Shown here in pieces: positions 1-9,822 of a stretch of DNA of 64,000 nt. The position numbers and the translations under genes are program-made. Below the pieces are notes generated by a model. That model saw only the letters and a list, made by a program, of their open reading frames with translations. It did not search any database and was not told the origin of the DNA. The stretch is from Zygosaccharomyces rouxii (taxonomy: Eukaryota; Ascomycota; Saccharomycetes; Saccharomycetales; Saccharomycetaceae): the NCBI RefSeq assembly GCF_000026365.1, contig NC_012996.1, positions 992,001-1,056,000 on the forward strand, written 5' to 3'. How positions within the stretch are numbered: position 1 is the stretch's first letter; each line of letters starts with the position of its first letter.

Positions 1-690
1 GCAATTGTTAATGTGTATGGTAGGAAAGGTGGATTTCTACAACCAATGTTGCAGGACTTGCCAAGTGTCAAGCAGATGAGTAAAGATGTATGGTGTCAGG
101 ATGAGCTTAACGGTATGGAAAGATGTTTATATGTTGGGTACCAACCTAATCCGCTTGATTCTCAAAGACCAGTTTCGACTGAAGACATTTTTTCCCTTAA
201 AGTGGTTAGCAATGATAAAAATGATCATGATAGATCTAGATATGCACCCATCAATGCCGAATTGGAAATTAATGTAAGAGAAAATCGTGGTTGTACCCTG
301 TGGTTCAAAAATCAACATTTGGATCGTCCACCTGTAAGACAATTAACAGTCCGTCATAGTGATAACACTAGTGATTTAATTAAATCGAGCCAAGGATTTA
401 CACAGTTACAGTTGCACAAATTAGACTTCGACCAACAGAAATACCGTGTAGGCATACAATGGTTACCCAAAATACTTCTCATGGACGGTCAAGAAGATGA
501 AGACAACGACCAACTGGATATGCAAGTAACTTGCTACTGGGGGGAATATGATTCCGAATCGTTGGTAAATGGTCAACATTTGAGGAAGCTACCTGCCTTT
601 GATGAACTCTTGCAGTATTCACCACTAAACGTTTCCTACGCTAATAGAGATAGGGGGCTTTTAACTATTACTCAAAGTATTGAACTCTAA
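1..690 (+). CDS. PFF1: Vacuolar membrane protease, C-terminal end (partial, PFF1-like)
   Basis: The frame is open from base 1, so the gene begins left of the window; 229 codons and the stop are visible. The apparent start at base 13 is GTG and is not a real start. The visible part is soluble, with no membrane segment, and ends in a motif-like stretch ([12 protein letters not shown]) that I associate with the C-terminal lumenal domain of the multispanning M28-type metalloprotease Pff1 of the vacuole. The catalytic and membrane parts lie outside the window, so activity cannot be judged. Position supports the call: in S. cerevisiae PFF1 (YBR074W) lies a short distance before SLM4 (YBR077C), as here, and on the same relative strand. 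The identification rests on weak sequence memory plus this synteny. Confidence 0.6.
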
Positions 691-905
691 AATAATTAAG
701 CAATAATAGGTTAAGATTCGTTAGATGTAGATTTAGTAATACATACTATTTGAAAAATAAGAAGTAATCCGTACTAATATCATTATCAATACTATGGTCG
801 TTATTAAAAATAAGAAAGAAAAAACAAAAAGTATCATATCTTCGTATCCAGCATTGCTTATCAAATTTTAAACCGTTGTAAAAAAACAAACGTGGCATAT
901 CGTCT

Positions 906-2966
906 TCAAGGGTAGTAAACATAGGATCCCATTTGTCTCGAAGGTGCAAGCACATTTTGATAAACCAATGGGGCGTTACTCTGAGAAGGTTGATAAGGTG
1001 TAGATCCCATACCTGGTATCACCTGTGGATAATATGTATTGACGGAATTTATCTGAGGGCTTGCCATGTGATGAGATTGATGAGATTGCTGATTTAAAAC
1101 TGTCTCTGGTTTCGCATACTCACCGTATTGATGGGGGAAATTATTTTTGGGTAATAATGGTGTTAACCTTTGTTGTGATGGAACCAGGTTTGGTGAGTTC
1201 CTCGATGATTTACTGACATGCGCTTCTAAAGTAATTGGAGTCGGTGCTGTAGCCGATGTACTAGTTGTTGTTGTTGTTGCTAGATTACCAGTACCGTTCA
1301 ACAGAGGTGATCTATTACTTGAAGAGAAACTCGCACTTTTAAAAACGGAAGTACTATTCTTTCTTGATCTATTACCAACACTATTTTTCCTCTTCTCCAC
1401 TTTGTTACTACTATTGGGTCTAGAAAGTTTTTTTGAGTTCAGAATATTGCTACCGTTTTCTTCCACTTTAACAAAAGAATTAGCGGGGCTGGGAGTTGGT
1501 GTTGCTCCGTATGCAGTTGTTGCTCTTGAAATAGAATCTCGTTGACTTTTTTCAATACGATCTTTAACTGCAAATGCATCGGAATCATGATATAGCAACA
1601 AATCTAATAATAACTGGAACGGGATATCAGGAATTGTATATTCAACGTTAACAGTATTAACAGGGTTGTTCAAATAAAGTGATAAGGTTTGAATTTGTCT
1701 CTGTAATTCATCAACTTGTTGAGGGTTATTTGCCTTTGCAAACAATTGAGCGGAACGTGATAATGCCTCTACCGCACTGGCTAGATCTCTACTGAAAATA
1801 TAAGTTTGTGCGATACCAAACCATGCCAATGCGCCGAAGAGATGATTGAAATTAATCAGAAATTTTGAATTTGCATTACTAGTTTGTTCGGCAGCTTGTG
1901 AAGATTCAAGTGCCAGAACACTCCCCTGGGTATAAGCCGACAACGCATCATTTATCTGACCTAATCTCAGATATAATGATCCAATAGAAATCCATGTATA
2001 TGGTTTAGAAATGTTTAAATTTAGTGCTCTCTGGTAATATCCATATGCTCCATAGACGTTATGAACTGGATCCAATTGTAAAAGGATTCTTGCAATGATA
2101 TAATTCATCAAAAAGGATGATCCTTTGGCAGAATAAGGTTCTTCTAAGACCATTCTATCCAATGTACTGGCTAAATCTTTTTCTAGAATTGAATTCATCA
2201 TACCACTGGCTAAAATTAACGGTTGCACGGATTTAGCCGTGTGTGGATAAGAAGAAATTGCATCTTCTACCAATTTTAACGAATTTGTTGGTCTATTCGC
2301 TAGGAATTGTAAAGTTGAAGCTAAAAGAGAGGTGTAACTAATTTTAGCTAACCTCTCGCCAACTTTGAAATATTCCGGTTTGGAATTTAAAAGTGCCATT
2401 GCAGTCTCTAGATCAATTAAAGCTTTTTCAAATTCAGAATATTTGTAAAGCAGCTGTGCACGTGACACAAGCGCTTCAACATGGACATTAGGAGTAGAAC
2501 CGCTCATTCTAACAGATTCTAACATTTTATCAAAATATGGTAATAATGCATCTAACGGATAATGATGAGTACCTTGCTTTAAGAAGAATCGGCATTGCAT
2601 TACGTGCAAGTCTGGATCTACCGTGTGATAAGATTCTAGTAAGAGTGCCTGTGTGACTGCATGCAAAGAATCTTCGAACCCATCTAACTGGTCATAGCAC
2701 AACGCCAGCACTGTCCAGACCCTACTGTCAGATGCAATAGTAGAAACACCAGTATTAATTGCATTTACCAACATTCTAATAACGCTAGCGGCATCACCAC
2801 TCAGCAGATAAGCCTTGCTTAACATCAAAAGGGTATTAGAATCTGTTGGCTCCCTGTCTAGTGCTCTTGTTAACATTTCAAAAGCTAGAGGAAAAAGACT
2901 TGACTCCAGCGCCAGTCGTCCACAACAACGGAGTAAATCTGTATGCATTGATTCTATCTCATTCAT
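906..2966 (-). CDS. Diverged Ssn6/Cyc8-like TPR protein
   Basis: 686 aa starting at ATG 2966; the longer open frame to 3086 begins with TTG and adds an implausible Phe-rich stretch. Residues about 1-440 are TPR-like helical repeats. Several blocks line up in order with S. cerevisiae Cyc8/Ssn6 TPRs: a SRVWTVLALCYDQLD block, a TWISIGSLYLRLGQINDAL block, and a final block ending QTLSLYLNNP where Ssn6 has LTKQLENP. Residues about 470-686 are low complexity, rich in Ser, Asn, Thr and Pro. True Ssn6 is one of the best conserved yeast corepressors and carries long Gln/Ala runs; this protein has neither, so I read it as an old diverged paralog. By inference it could act with Tup1 in repression. No counterpart lies here in S. 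cerevisiae, where CYC8 is YBR112C. Confidence 0.7.
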   Translation of the reverse strand: MNEIESMHTDLLRCCGRLALESSLFPLAFEMLTRALDREPTDSNTLLMLSKAYLLSGDAASVIRMLVNAINTGVSTIASDSRVWTVLALCYDQLDGFEDSLHAVTQALLLESYHTVDPDLHVMQCRFFLKQGTHHYPLDALLPYFDKMLESVRMSGSTPNVHVEALVSRAQLLYKYSEFEKALIDLETAMALLNSKPEYFKVGERLAKISYTSLLASTLQFLANRPTNSLKLVEDAISSYPHTAKSVQPLILASGMMNSILEKDLASTLDRMVLEEPYSAKGSSFLMNYIIARILLQLDPVHNVYGAYGYYQRALNLNISKPYTWISIGSLYLRLGQINDALSAYTQGSVLALESSQAAEQTSNANSKFLINFNHLFGALAWFGIAQTYIFSRDLASAVEALSRSAQLFAKANNPQQVDELQRQIQTLSLYLNNPVNTVNVEYTIPDIPFQLLLDLLLYHDSDAFAVKDRIEKSQRDSISRATTAYGATPTPSPANSFVKVEENGSNILNSKKLSRPNSSNKVEKRKNSVGNRSRKNSTSVFKSASFSSSNRSPLLNGTGNLATTTTTSTSATAPTPITLEAHVSKSSRNSPNLVPSQQRLTPLLPKNNFPHQYGEYAKPETVLNQQSHQSHHMASPQINSVNTYYPQVIPGMGSTPYQPSQSNAPLVYQNVLAPSRQMGSYVYYP

Positions 2967-4641
2967 TGATGGTGGTATTGAAAGGTAAATAAAAGAAATA
3001 AAAAAAAAAAAAAGAAGGAAGCAGTACGTTCTTGAAGAAAGAACGTTAAAAGGACAAATCAAACAAAAGTCAAAAAGTGAAGTCAAAGAAATGGAAACGT
3101 CAATGATGAAATCGAACCTAGAACCCTTTTTTTAAAAGAAATGAAATAAAGCATCGAAGAAGGGAGTGCATGACATGGGATAAAAAATGAAAAAATTCTT
3201 GTATGGGGAAGTCAAAGGAAGGACGAGATGGACTGAACACTTGGCTTATTATCCTATGACAACAACAACAACAACAACAACAACGGAACAAAAGAATGAC
3301 GAATTAAGGAAAGAAGGAGAGAATGAAACAAAAAGAAAGTGCGAAAGAGGCTTCGCATCGGGAAATTAAAAAATACGGTATCGCATAACGTTAACCTGCA
3401 GTCTGCGAATTCTTCTCCATTTCTTTTTACTTTCTATTATTTTTATTTTTTGTTTCGGTTCGAAAAAAATTCCAGGGATTATCTGCACTTTGTCTGTATG
3501 CTTGCAATGAGGACAAACGAGTACGTAAGACAGGTTAATCGGACATAATAACTTCGTAGCTGGGCTTGGCAGTGAGCAATTGCATTACTTTAATTTCAAT
3601 GCAAACGCCAGCCGTGTTAGTATAGATGACACCCTATCTTAACCTTTCTTTTTTTGTTTGTATGTCAATTAATCTTGTCAGTGTTATCCGAGAAAACATG
3701 AAGTTATTCGTATTGTTCTGGAATGCACAGTAGTTCCTTTTCGGATATGCGTCTACGACGGGATGACTTAAAACAGAAAAGGAATTTTTTGCTGCGTTGC
3801 AGATGATGCAGTAGACAATAGGCATAAGAACAAGCATGGCGTCGCCCTGTCTACACCCCTCCTATTGTAAAGGTGTAGTTAAAAGCATCACCCGATCAGG
3901 AATGATTTTGTAATCGACGAGCAAAAGAAAAAAAAAAAAAGGGATTGCGTTCTTGTACTGCTTCTTCTTATTCTGATTGTGTTTCTGAAGCATGTAACTG
4001 AGGGACAAGAATGTATGTTGCGGGTTTTTGTATCATCCCTCGTTAAATGTCCCTCGTTTTCTAACAGATGCTAGGAGTACTCGTAGTACTGGTGCTGCGA
4101 GTGCCTGCAGCGTGGCTTTTTGAGGTGTTCGGGATACACGTGGAGGAGGTTGCCATGGCTTACCTGGAATGGAAATTGGATCTACGGTTGGCTGCTTCGT
4201 GTCTCGAGGTCGAAAGCAGGAAAGATCGGAAGAAAAGCAGTAGTAGCCAAGCCGTAGGCGTAGGCACACCAATTAGGGAATGTGATGTGGAGAAGAATGG
4301 AGGAGGGGAAGGGGAAGAAAGGATAGAGGAAGATGGCGGACATTGGTGGAGTTTAGATGGAAGATTCTTTGCGTTATTGGGATAGTGAACGCGAGCAACA
4401 ATTTTCAAGTATTACCTAATACCATGGGATACGTAATTAGATTACCTGCTTGAAGTAATTTCTTTTTTTCTTTTCTTCTTTGTATTACTTCCAAGTTGAT
4501 TCTTTCAAGGACAATAGTATAACTCATGTATCCATATCACAAAGTACGTGAGCTCTGTACGCCAAGTTATAGCGCCAGTGCCGCAAAGGCTGAATGAACA
4601 ATGAGGGAAAGCAGCCGAAAAATAAGTGGTTGCGCCACACG
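2967..4641. promoter_or_regulatory. Intergenic region upstream of the Ssn6-like gene
   Basis: This 1.7-kb stretch lies between the 5' end of the Ssn6-like gene and the 3' end of the Zn2Cys6 gene, both on the minus strand. It is unusually long for this genome and probably holds a complex promoter. It contains an A-run near 3001, a run of AAC triplets (3259-3284), and one TAGCGCC motif (4570-4576) that recurs around the amidase gene. Overlapping open frames of 82 and 105 codons on opposite strands near 4070-4400 look like chance. I see no RNA gene. Confidence 0.5.
3259..3284. repeat. AAC trinucleotide microsatellite
   Basis: Eight to nine perfect AAC/ACA triplets in the upstream region of the Ssn6-like gene. 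Such runs are common and length-variable in yeasts. Confidence 0.85.
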
Positions 4642-6702
4642 TTAACAGTTAACTCTAAAAGCACGGCGGGTGAGAAATAGGATATCTAGTCTTGATTCAA
4701 TAGGCTGTAGCCAAATGTTCTTCAAGAAATTTTGAGTTTCAAAAATTGCTAGCATGTGTAGCATACATGCAACATCGTTCAAATGACCTAAGATTCGTTG
4801 CTGGTGTTGCCGATCTGTGGCAAAGATTCCGCATGCGATTGTAGGCCAAAGCAAAATACCCCACAGTAAGTTATCACGAGGAATCTTTGCTAAAGTTTGT
4901 ATTACATCGGAAACAACAGGCTGAGCATCCATAATGCTATAAGTGTCGAATTGAACAATTTTGGATAGAATCATGTAACAAACCTTCGATATAATTCTTC
5001 CGACGTGTAAATTGAGACGGCTGCTTTCATGAGCTCTTGAATCCTTTAATCTACCCGGTAGTACAGGTGATGTATAGAATTCGGTCATTGATTGTAACTG
5101 CAGCGCTCTTTTATACCAAACATTTGTCGGTAAAAGCGGCATGGGCAATCGAGCAATGTATGATGCCTTGGCTAATATTTCAAAGGCATCTGGAGCCGCT
5201 CCCAGCACAGGATTATTCATGAATTGAAACTCGCAGTGATAGATGGGACATTTGAGCACATGACTCAGTTCTTTGAAAACACTGAATGGATTCGGTAAAC
5301 CAGTTAAATCACTTGCCCAAAGAATAGCCACTGAATAGTTATAGATAAAACTTTCCAAAAACATACGTTCATGCGGTTGTAGGATTAAATGTTTCTTAAC
5401 GTTGTCGACTTGTTCTTCTATTTCTAAAGCACGGTTCTCAATTTCATAGGATAAATTACGAACTGCACCTTGCTCTATTTCATCGGGTATAAACAAAAGA
5501 TGGGGGTTATCACTCTGTGTCTGCTCATAATAAGTTGCCTTGATAATTCGATAGGAGTTTGCCAGACAGTAGACACAATCATCTACAGTTGTAGTATTAG
5601 TCGTTTTATTTCTCAGACATAACATTTGATAAGAAGCCAACAGCCATGCCTCTGTCCCATAGAAGGGATTGTCATTTAAATACTTTCGTATCAATGTTAA
5701 TGAACTTGAGTAAAGTTGATTAGATAAAGGTCTGAATGTTTCCTGGTCGTACCATTCGAGGAAAGTTGCTCCACAGCATAGAAATACTTCTTTGATCACG
5801 TAATTCGTCTCGAAATGTCTGGTGAACGTAGCCGCTGTTGTCAGCAATGGATGGGTATCTTGGGGTCCCATTCTTGGCAGCCATCTAGTGACACATGCGT
5901 AAATCAAGAAATTCTCATCCTTGGAGTAGTCTTTCAATTCTCGGAGATCCTTAGATTCTAATCTTTCGAATACCTCGTTGTATTTCTGAGCTAATGGATC
6001 ATTAGCGTCGTAAAAGAAATTGTAAGAGCATCCTGTGGGTTCCTCATTCACGGTCAAAGTCGGTTTGGCAGTCTCTGGCGGCAATTTAAGTGGTTCGGTA
6101 ATATTTTCTCTGGTAAACCAATTAAATGCAAAATCGGAAGCCATTAAGATCTGGTCGGGAATCCAGTCTAAATCAAATAAATCCTTAAACTGCGTATCTG
6201 GACCTACAGTTGAATCTATCTGTTCTAATTCTTCTTCGGAACTTGGATCATCGTCAACACTCAATTGTTCAACAGAGGGAAAATTGTCAATAAATAAGAT
6301 TGACCCATCCTTTTGCTTCATCCAAAGTTTACCCTTTTTACACATGTGTAGCATGATAAATGGCTCCTTGATTTCCGGAATGCTGGTGTTGAGTTTTGTT
6401 TTTGAATCGAGTTCCACTTCGCCTATCATGTCATGTATAGTCAGATTGTAAAAACCATTTTGATACGAATCTTCTTTTTGATCATTGGTCTTCCTTTTGG
6501 AATTCCCTTGAGGCCAGATGCACTGTAAGAAGTTTCTTCGGCACCCTTTACATAGCGGTTTGGTCTCATCACACTTTTTCTTTCTATTTCTACAAGTCAA
6601 ACAGCCGCTCTTCGAGCGCTTTTCAGTTCTCCGTACAACATTTTTACCGGAAATACTAGTAGTATGAGAGCGTCGAGCTCTGTACCGCACGTTCATATCC
6701 AT
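4642..6702 (-). CDS. Zn2Cys6 binuclear-cluster transcription factor
   Basis: 686 aa from ATG 6702; an upstream GTG at 6720 is in frame but unlikely to be used. Residues 34-61 form a canonical fungal Zn2Cys6 DNA-binding cluster with spacing C-x2-C-x6-C-x6-C-x2-C-x6-C, preceded by a basic stretch. The rest is a long helical region of the fungal-specific regulator type, resembling the Uga3/Lys14-like class (Fungal_trans_2) more than the Gal4 class, with an acidic segment around residues 130-170. I cannot assign it to a named S. cerevisiae factor, and the syntenic S. cerevisiae regions have no Zn2Cys6 gene at this point. Its targets are unknown; the amidase gene 5.6 kb away is a possible but unproven target. 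Confidence 0.85.
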   Translation of the reverse strand: MDMNVRYRARRSHTTSISGKNVVRRTEKRSKSGCLTCRNRKKKCDETKPLCKGCRRNFLQCIWPQGNSKRKTNDQKEDSYQNGFYNLTIHDMIGEVELDSKTKLNTSIPEIKEPFIMLHMCKKGKLWMKQKDGSILFIDNFPSVEQLSVDDDPSSEEELEQIDSTVGPDTQFKDLFDLDWIPDQILMASDFAFNWFTRENITEPLKLPPETAKPTLTVNEEPTGCSYNFFYDANDPLAQKYNEVFERLESKDLRELKDYSKDENFLIYACVTRWLPRMGPQDTHPLLTTAATFTRHFETNYVIKEVFLCCGATFLEWYDQETFRPLSNQLYSSSLTLIRKYLNDNPFYGTEAWLLASYQMLCLRNKTTNTTTVDDCVYCLANSYRIIKATYYEQTQSDNPHLLFIPDEIEQGAVRNLSYEIENRALEIEEQVDNVKKHLILQPHERMFLESFIYNYSVAILWASDLTGLPNPFSVFKELSHVLKCPIYHCEFQFMNNPVLGAAPDAFEILAKASYIARLPMPLLPTNVWYKRALQLQSMTEFYTSPVLPGRLKDSRAHESSRLNLHVGRIISKVCYMILSKIVQFDTYSIMDAQPVVSDVIQTLAKIPRDNLLWGILLWPTIACGIFATDRQHQQRILGHLNDVACMLHMLAIFETQNFLKNIWLQPIESRLDILFLTRRAFRVNC

Positions 6703-7191
6703 ATCCCCTTGTTGAATCACCCAAAAGCTAACCTAACTTTCAATTTCTCGGTTTAATAGCCGTTCATTTACTGCCACTTTGCGAGTGCTTTTATAGACCT
6801 TATAAAAGAGTGTGGTCAAAGAATTGAACTAATCGTATTATAGGAATAGAAATAGGCTCTATACGATTCGGTCTAGGCTTATTTGTTTTCTAGTTTCTAT
6901 AACTATTTACCTTCGGAAAATTCATTTAGTTTCTACAGATGTGATTCGATTTCATGATTGACTGTATGAGTCACATGCCGTTATAGATGGATAGAAAAAA
7001 TAATGCGATGAGTTTAATTAGAATTGTAATAGTATACAATACGTCTTGAAAAAAAAATGCAAAAATGACTATGATGATGAACGTGATAATAACGATTAAA
7101 TTAATGACGGTGTTGTCATGATACTGTTAATAATGCTAACCCAATTGCTCCCCATTCCTATTGTCATGCATGGGCATATGCTTGTGCAAAA
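6703..7191. promoter_or_regulatory. Intergenic: promoter of the Zn2Cys6 gene and 3' flank of DBF4
   Basis: An AT-rich 0.5-kb region. Read on the minus strand it must carry the promoter of the Zn2Cys6 gene; TATA-like TTATA/TATAA stretches lie at about 6790-6805, roughly 90-100 bases before the ATG. The part nearer 7191 is the presumed DBF4 3' UTR and terminator. No other feature is visible. Confidence 0.5.
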
Positions 7192-8943
7192 TTAAAATTG
7201 AAATTTGAGCTTATCGATTAAAGAATCTATCATCTCGAAGTTCAAATCGTTTTGTGCAAATGACTGGTGCTTGTCAGAAACGATGTGTTGTTCCAATTGG
7301 TCATATTTAACTCGGCAGTTTTCACAGTAACCAGAATTTTTAGCATTATCCCTTCTTGCAACTGGTGCAGGTGTGGCAGTTTCTGTCTTCCTTTTCTTCT
7401 GTCTGGAATCTTCTTCGGCTTCCTTCTCAGCAGTATTATTATCGGGTACGACAGGAGAAGCTTCATGAGAACCGGTACCATGAACTTCCACAGTGGAAGT
7501 AGTAGTGGTCGTAGCAGGAGTAATCTTATTGGTGTTGACAGCCGTGGGGGCCTTTGTACCCAATTTCCTATCTACCACCAGTCTGCTCAAATTTTTAATG
7601 TTTCTGTTAGTGACACTTGCCTTTGTCGGACCTAATCCATTACCAAATGAGGTCGCTACGTCATTGGATTGATGTACACCGCTTGCCTTCAATTCTTGCG
7701 TGACACGGGATTGTTTCTTACTGTTGCACAAGTCATCGGGGAAATCCTCTGTTTCTTGTCTAGTTAACACATTGGCGGCCCCAGATACTAGTGGTTTACG
7801 AAGTGAGAGTGCTGTTGCAGGTACTGGCTCCTTCCAAATACATTTAGATCCTGCCTCCGCAGCCTCATTGTTGTCTGTTTCTGCCGCCAAAGTCTTTTGC
7901 CAATTCTCGTAGCATTGTTCGGAATCGAGACATGTATGAGGTATGATCATTAGTTCTTGTGAATCGATGGAAGGTTCTGCATGGTGTTGATATAGTAAAC
8001 GTAATCTCAATGCATATTTTTTGTTAGCTTTATCGCGATTGCAACGTTTTACCACTCTTTTGTAAGATGTTTCATCACATGCACCATCGCCTATGAAGGG
8101 GCATCTACCGAATGTACCCATCTTTAGTACTGGGTAAGGTATTTTCTTGGGATCAGCCAAGTCTGGAGGTTTCCATTCCAAAACGATTATGGGCGCCCAT
8201 GTTTGCCACAGATCATACATGTAAACGTGTGCAAATTTGAAATAGTGAATATCATCTCTTCTCGTCCGAGGATCTCTATCTGCGGGACCGTACAGTTTTT
8301 CATTTTGAAGTAAATTGGAGAGTGTAGGTTCCGGTAATGATGTGGTCTTGCTTTTCTCCAAAAAATCTAAATCTACGTCCAAATTCTTTAAGAATCTTGT
8401 TGCCTTTTCATACCCCCAAATCTTCATATAATTCTTTTTCGCCCTTGATAGAATGTCAGAATCTGACAATGCGCTGATGTTTTCCACAGATCTTCTCGTT
8501 ATGACGATTGTAACACTGGAATCGAAAAACTGTGTAATTTGGGCTCCCAGGCTAAGAAACCCCTTCTTCAAGAGATCCCTGCGTTTATCCATTCTGTTCT
8601 TTATGAATTTGCTACAATCGCTCTCATCGGTTGTATCGAAATATATGCGGGATTCGCGTCTCATTATCTTTTTCCAGTTGTTTTGCCATTCTAACAATTC
8701 ACTAGGTGTTACTTTTTGTTCAATATTCTTTAATGCAGTACTTTTACCTACCTGTACTGCTCCTTCAATTGATCTTGCTCTTTCGGCCTTTGGCTTCTTT
8801 CGCTGTTGTTGTTGTTGCGTTTCTAACCTTTCTAATGCTCTCTTCTTATTTGTGGCAGCTGAACTCTCATCTTCATTATTTAGATGGAGACGAGGTTGTC
8901 TCAAGTTGGCATCAGTCTCTTTCAATGGAGATCTAGTGGTCAT
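7192..8943 (-). CDS. DBF4: Dbf4, regulatory subunit of Cdc7 kinase
   Basis: 583 aa. Dbf4 activates the Cdc7 kinase (DDK), which phosphorylates the Mcm2-7 helicase to fire replication origins. The strongest evidence is the C-terminal motif C: a CCHH zinc finger at about residues 538-562 (CENC followed by HIVSDKH), then the conserved NDLNFEMIDSLI stretch. The N-terminal third holds the BRCT-like motif N region, and a Pro-rich motif M-like block (PYPVLKMGTFGRCPF) lies near residue 270. The protein is shorter than the S. cerevisiae one (about 704 aa), mostly in the low-complexity linker between motifs M and C. Order and strand match YDR052C. A perfect SCB-type site (CGCGAAAA on the coding strand, 9173-9180) lies about 230 bases upstream, fitting G1/S expression. 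Confidence 0.95.
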   Translation of the reverse strand: MTTRSPLKETDANLRQPRLHLNNEDESSAATNKKRALERLETQQQQQRKKPKAERARSIEGAVQVGKSTALKNIEQKVTPSELLEWQNNWKKIMRRESRIYFDTTDESDCSKFIKNRMDKRRDLLKKGFLSLGAQITQFFDSSVTIVITRRSVENISALSDSDILSRAKKNYMKIWGYEKATRFLKNLDVDLDFLEKSKTTSLPEPTLSNLLQNEKLYGPADRDPRTRRDDIHYFKFAHVYMYDLWQTWAPIIVLEWKPPDLADPKKIPYPVLKMGTFGRCPFIGDGACDETSYKRVVKRCNRDKANKKYALRLRLLYQHHAEPSIDSQELMIIPHTCLDSEQCYENWQKTLAAETDNNEAAEAGSKCIWKEPVPATALSLRKPLVSGAANVLTRQETEDFPDDLCNSKKQSRVTQELKASGVHQSNDVATSFGNGLGPTKASVTNRNIKNLSRLVVDRKLGTKAPTAVNTNKITPATTTTTSTVEVHGTGSHEASPVVPDNNTAEKEAEEDSRQKKRKTETATPAPVARRDNAKNSGYCENCRVKYDQLEQHIVSDKHQSFAQNDLNFEMIDSLIDKLKFQF

Positions 8944-9345
8944 ATCAAAAACAACACCACCTATGACAGAATCGTTAAATTTGAATGAACCACTAAAGAT
9001 ATGTGAATACCTATTTTATGACAGTTCTTCCCTGGGCAGAATACTCTGTATAAGGTAGAAATTGGCTGTCCAGGAGATATTTCTACTGTTTTTTTGTCCA
9101 ACACTGAGTAGTGTATCTTTCAAAGTTTGGAGAATTAGATCTTCAATCCAATAGATGTTGAAAATACCAAGCTTTTCGCGTCAACTTTTCGGTGTTAAAG
9201 AATAAAAAAAAAAAAAAAAAAAAAAGCGCGTCAGTCACGTGTACGTATATCACGTGATCATTATTATCTACTACATATAAATACGTGGAATAATAGTAGT
9301 ATTACAAATATGATGGTGTTCTCTGGTCGTCTTATTTTACACTGT
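8944..9345. promoter_or_regulatory. DBF4 promoter with SCB site, paired CACGTG boxes and A22 tract
   Basis: Reading toward DBF4 on the minus strand, this region contains two CACGTG boxes 15 bases apart (9236-9241 and 9251-9256), a run of 22 A (9204-9225), which is a likely nucleosome-excluding tract, and CGCGAAAA (9173-9180), an exact match to the Swi4/Swi6 SCB core. CACGTG is the core site of Cbf1/Pho4-type factors. SLM4 ends at the right border, so these sites most likely serve DBF4. Binding is inferred from motif match only. Confidence 0.6.
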
Positions 9346-9822
9346 TCATGATAGTTGGAATCCATACATATCCTTAAATGCCTCGAGTGCACCTTTCATC
9401 TTCATCACGAGAAGTCCGTAGGGGAAACCAACATCTGCGATAAACAGTAATAGAAGACCAGATTGAGGAATTTGAGCCGTACAAGCATGTAGATCTTCAA
9501 TTTCATACGTGTAGATGTTTGTCGTTACAGTTTCGTTATTCACGGTAATTGAATGTGTATAACGAGACTGTAATCGTTGCTCTTGTTCATCTTCGGACCA
9601 TTTGTCTCTTATCAGTAAGCCCATCATCTTTAAGTTATTTAAAGAATGCACTTCACTCGATGCTGATGAGTTTGAAGCTGCGAATGAAAGTACTGCACCA
9701 TTTGTGGCGGACAGTAATATGGAAGATTGTAATGGATCGGAATCAAATGAAAGGTAATCTATATGAACTGGTTTTAAAGTTGTCTCCAAAACTGTTTTCA
9801 CATTTTGAGATTGGATTATCAT
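9346..9822 (-). CDS. SLM4: Slm4/Ego3, EGO (Ragulator-like) complex subunit
   Basis: 158 aa, close to the 162 aa of the S. cerevisiae protein. Recognised by several near-identical blocks: NLKMMGLLIRDKWSEDE, YTYEIEDLHACTAQIP and LLLLFIADVGFPYGLLV. The EGO complex anchors Gtr1/Gtr2 GTPases at the vacuole membrane and activates TORC1 in response to amino acids; Slm4 has a roadblock-like fold. Order and strand match YBR077C. No signal peptide or membrane segment is visible, consistent with membrane attachment through the lipidated partner Ego1 (Meh1). Confidence 0.95.
   Translation of the reverse strand: MIIQSQNVKTVLETTLKPVHIDYLSFDSDPLQSSILLSATNGAVLSFAASNSSASSEVHSLNNLKMMGLLIRDKWSEDEQEQRLQSRYTHSITVNNETVTTNIYTYEIEDLHACTAQIPQSGLLLLFIADVGFPYGLLVMKMKGALEAFKDMYGFQLS

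Noticed and set aside
2967..3086. N-terminal extension of the Ssn6-like gene
   Set aside because: The extension starts with TTG and encodes a Phe-rich stretch over a poly-A/T tract; the ATG at 2966 gives a clean start.
4068..4408. Overlapping open frames of 105 and 82 codons on opposite strands
   Set aside because: They lie in a promoter region, overlap each other, and have no similarity or coding-like features.
8453..9058. 201-codon open frame antisense to DBF4
   Set aside because: It is a shadow of the well-supported DBF4 frame.
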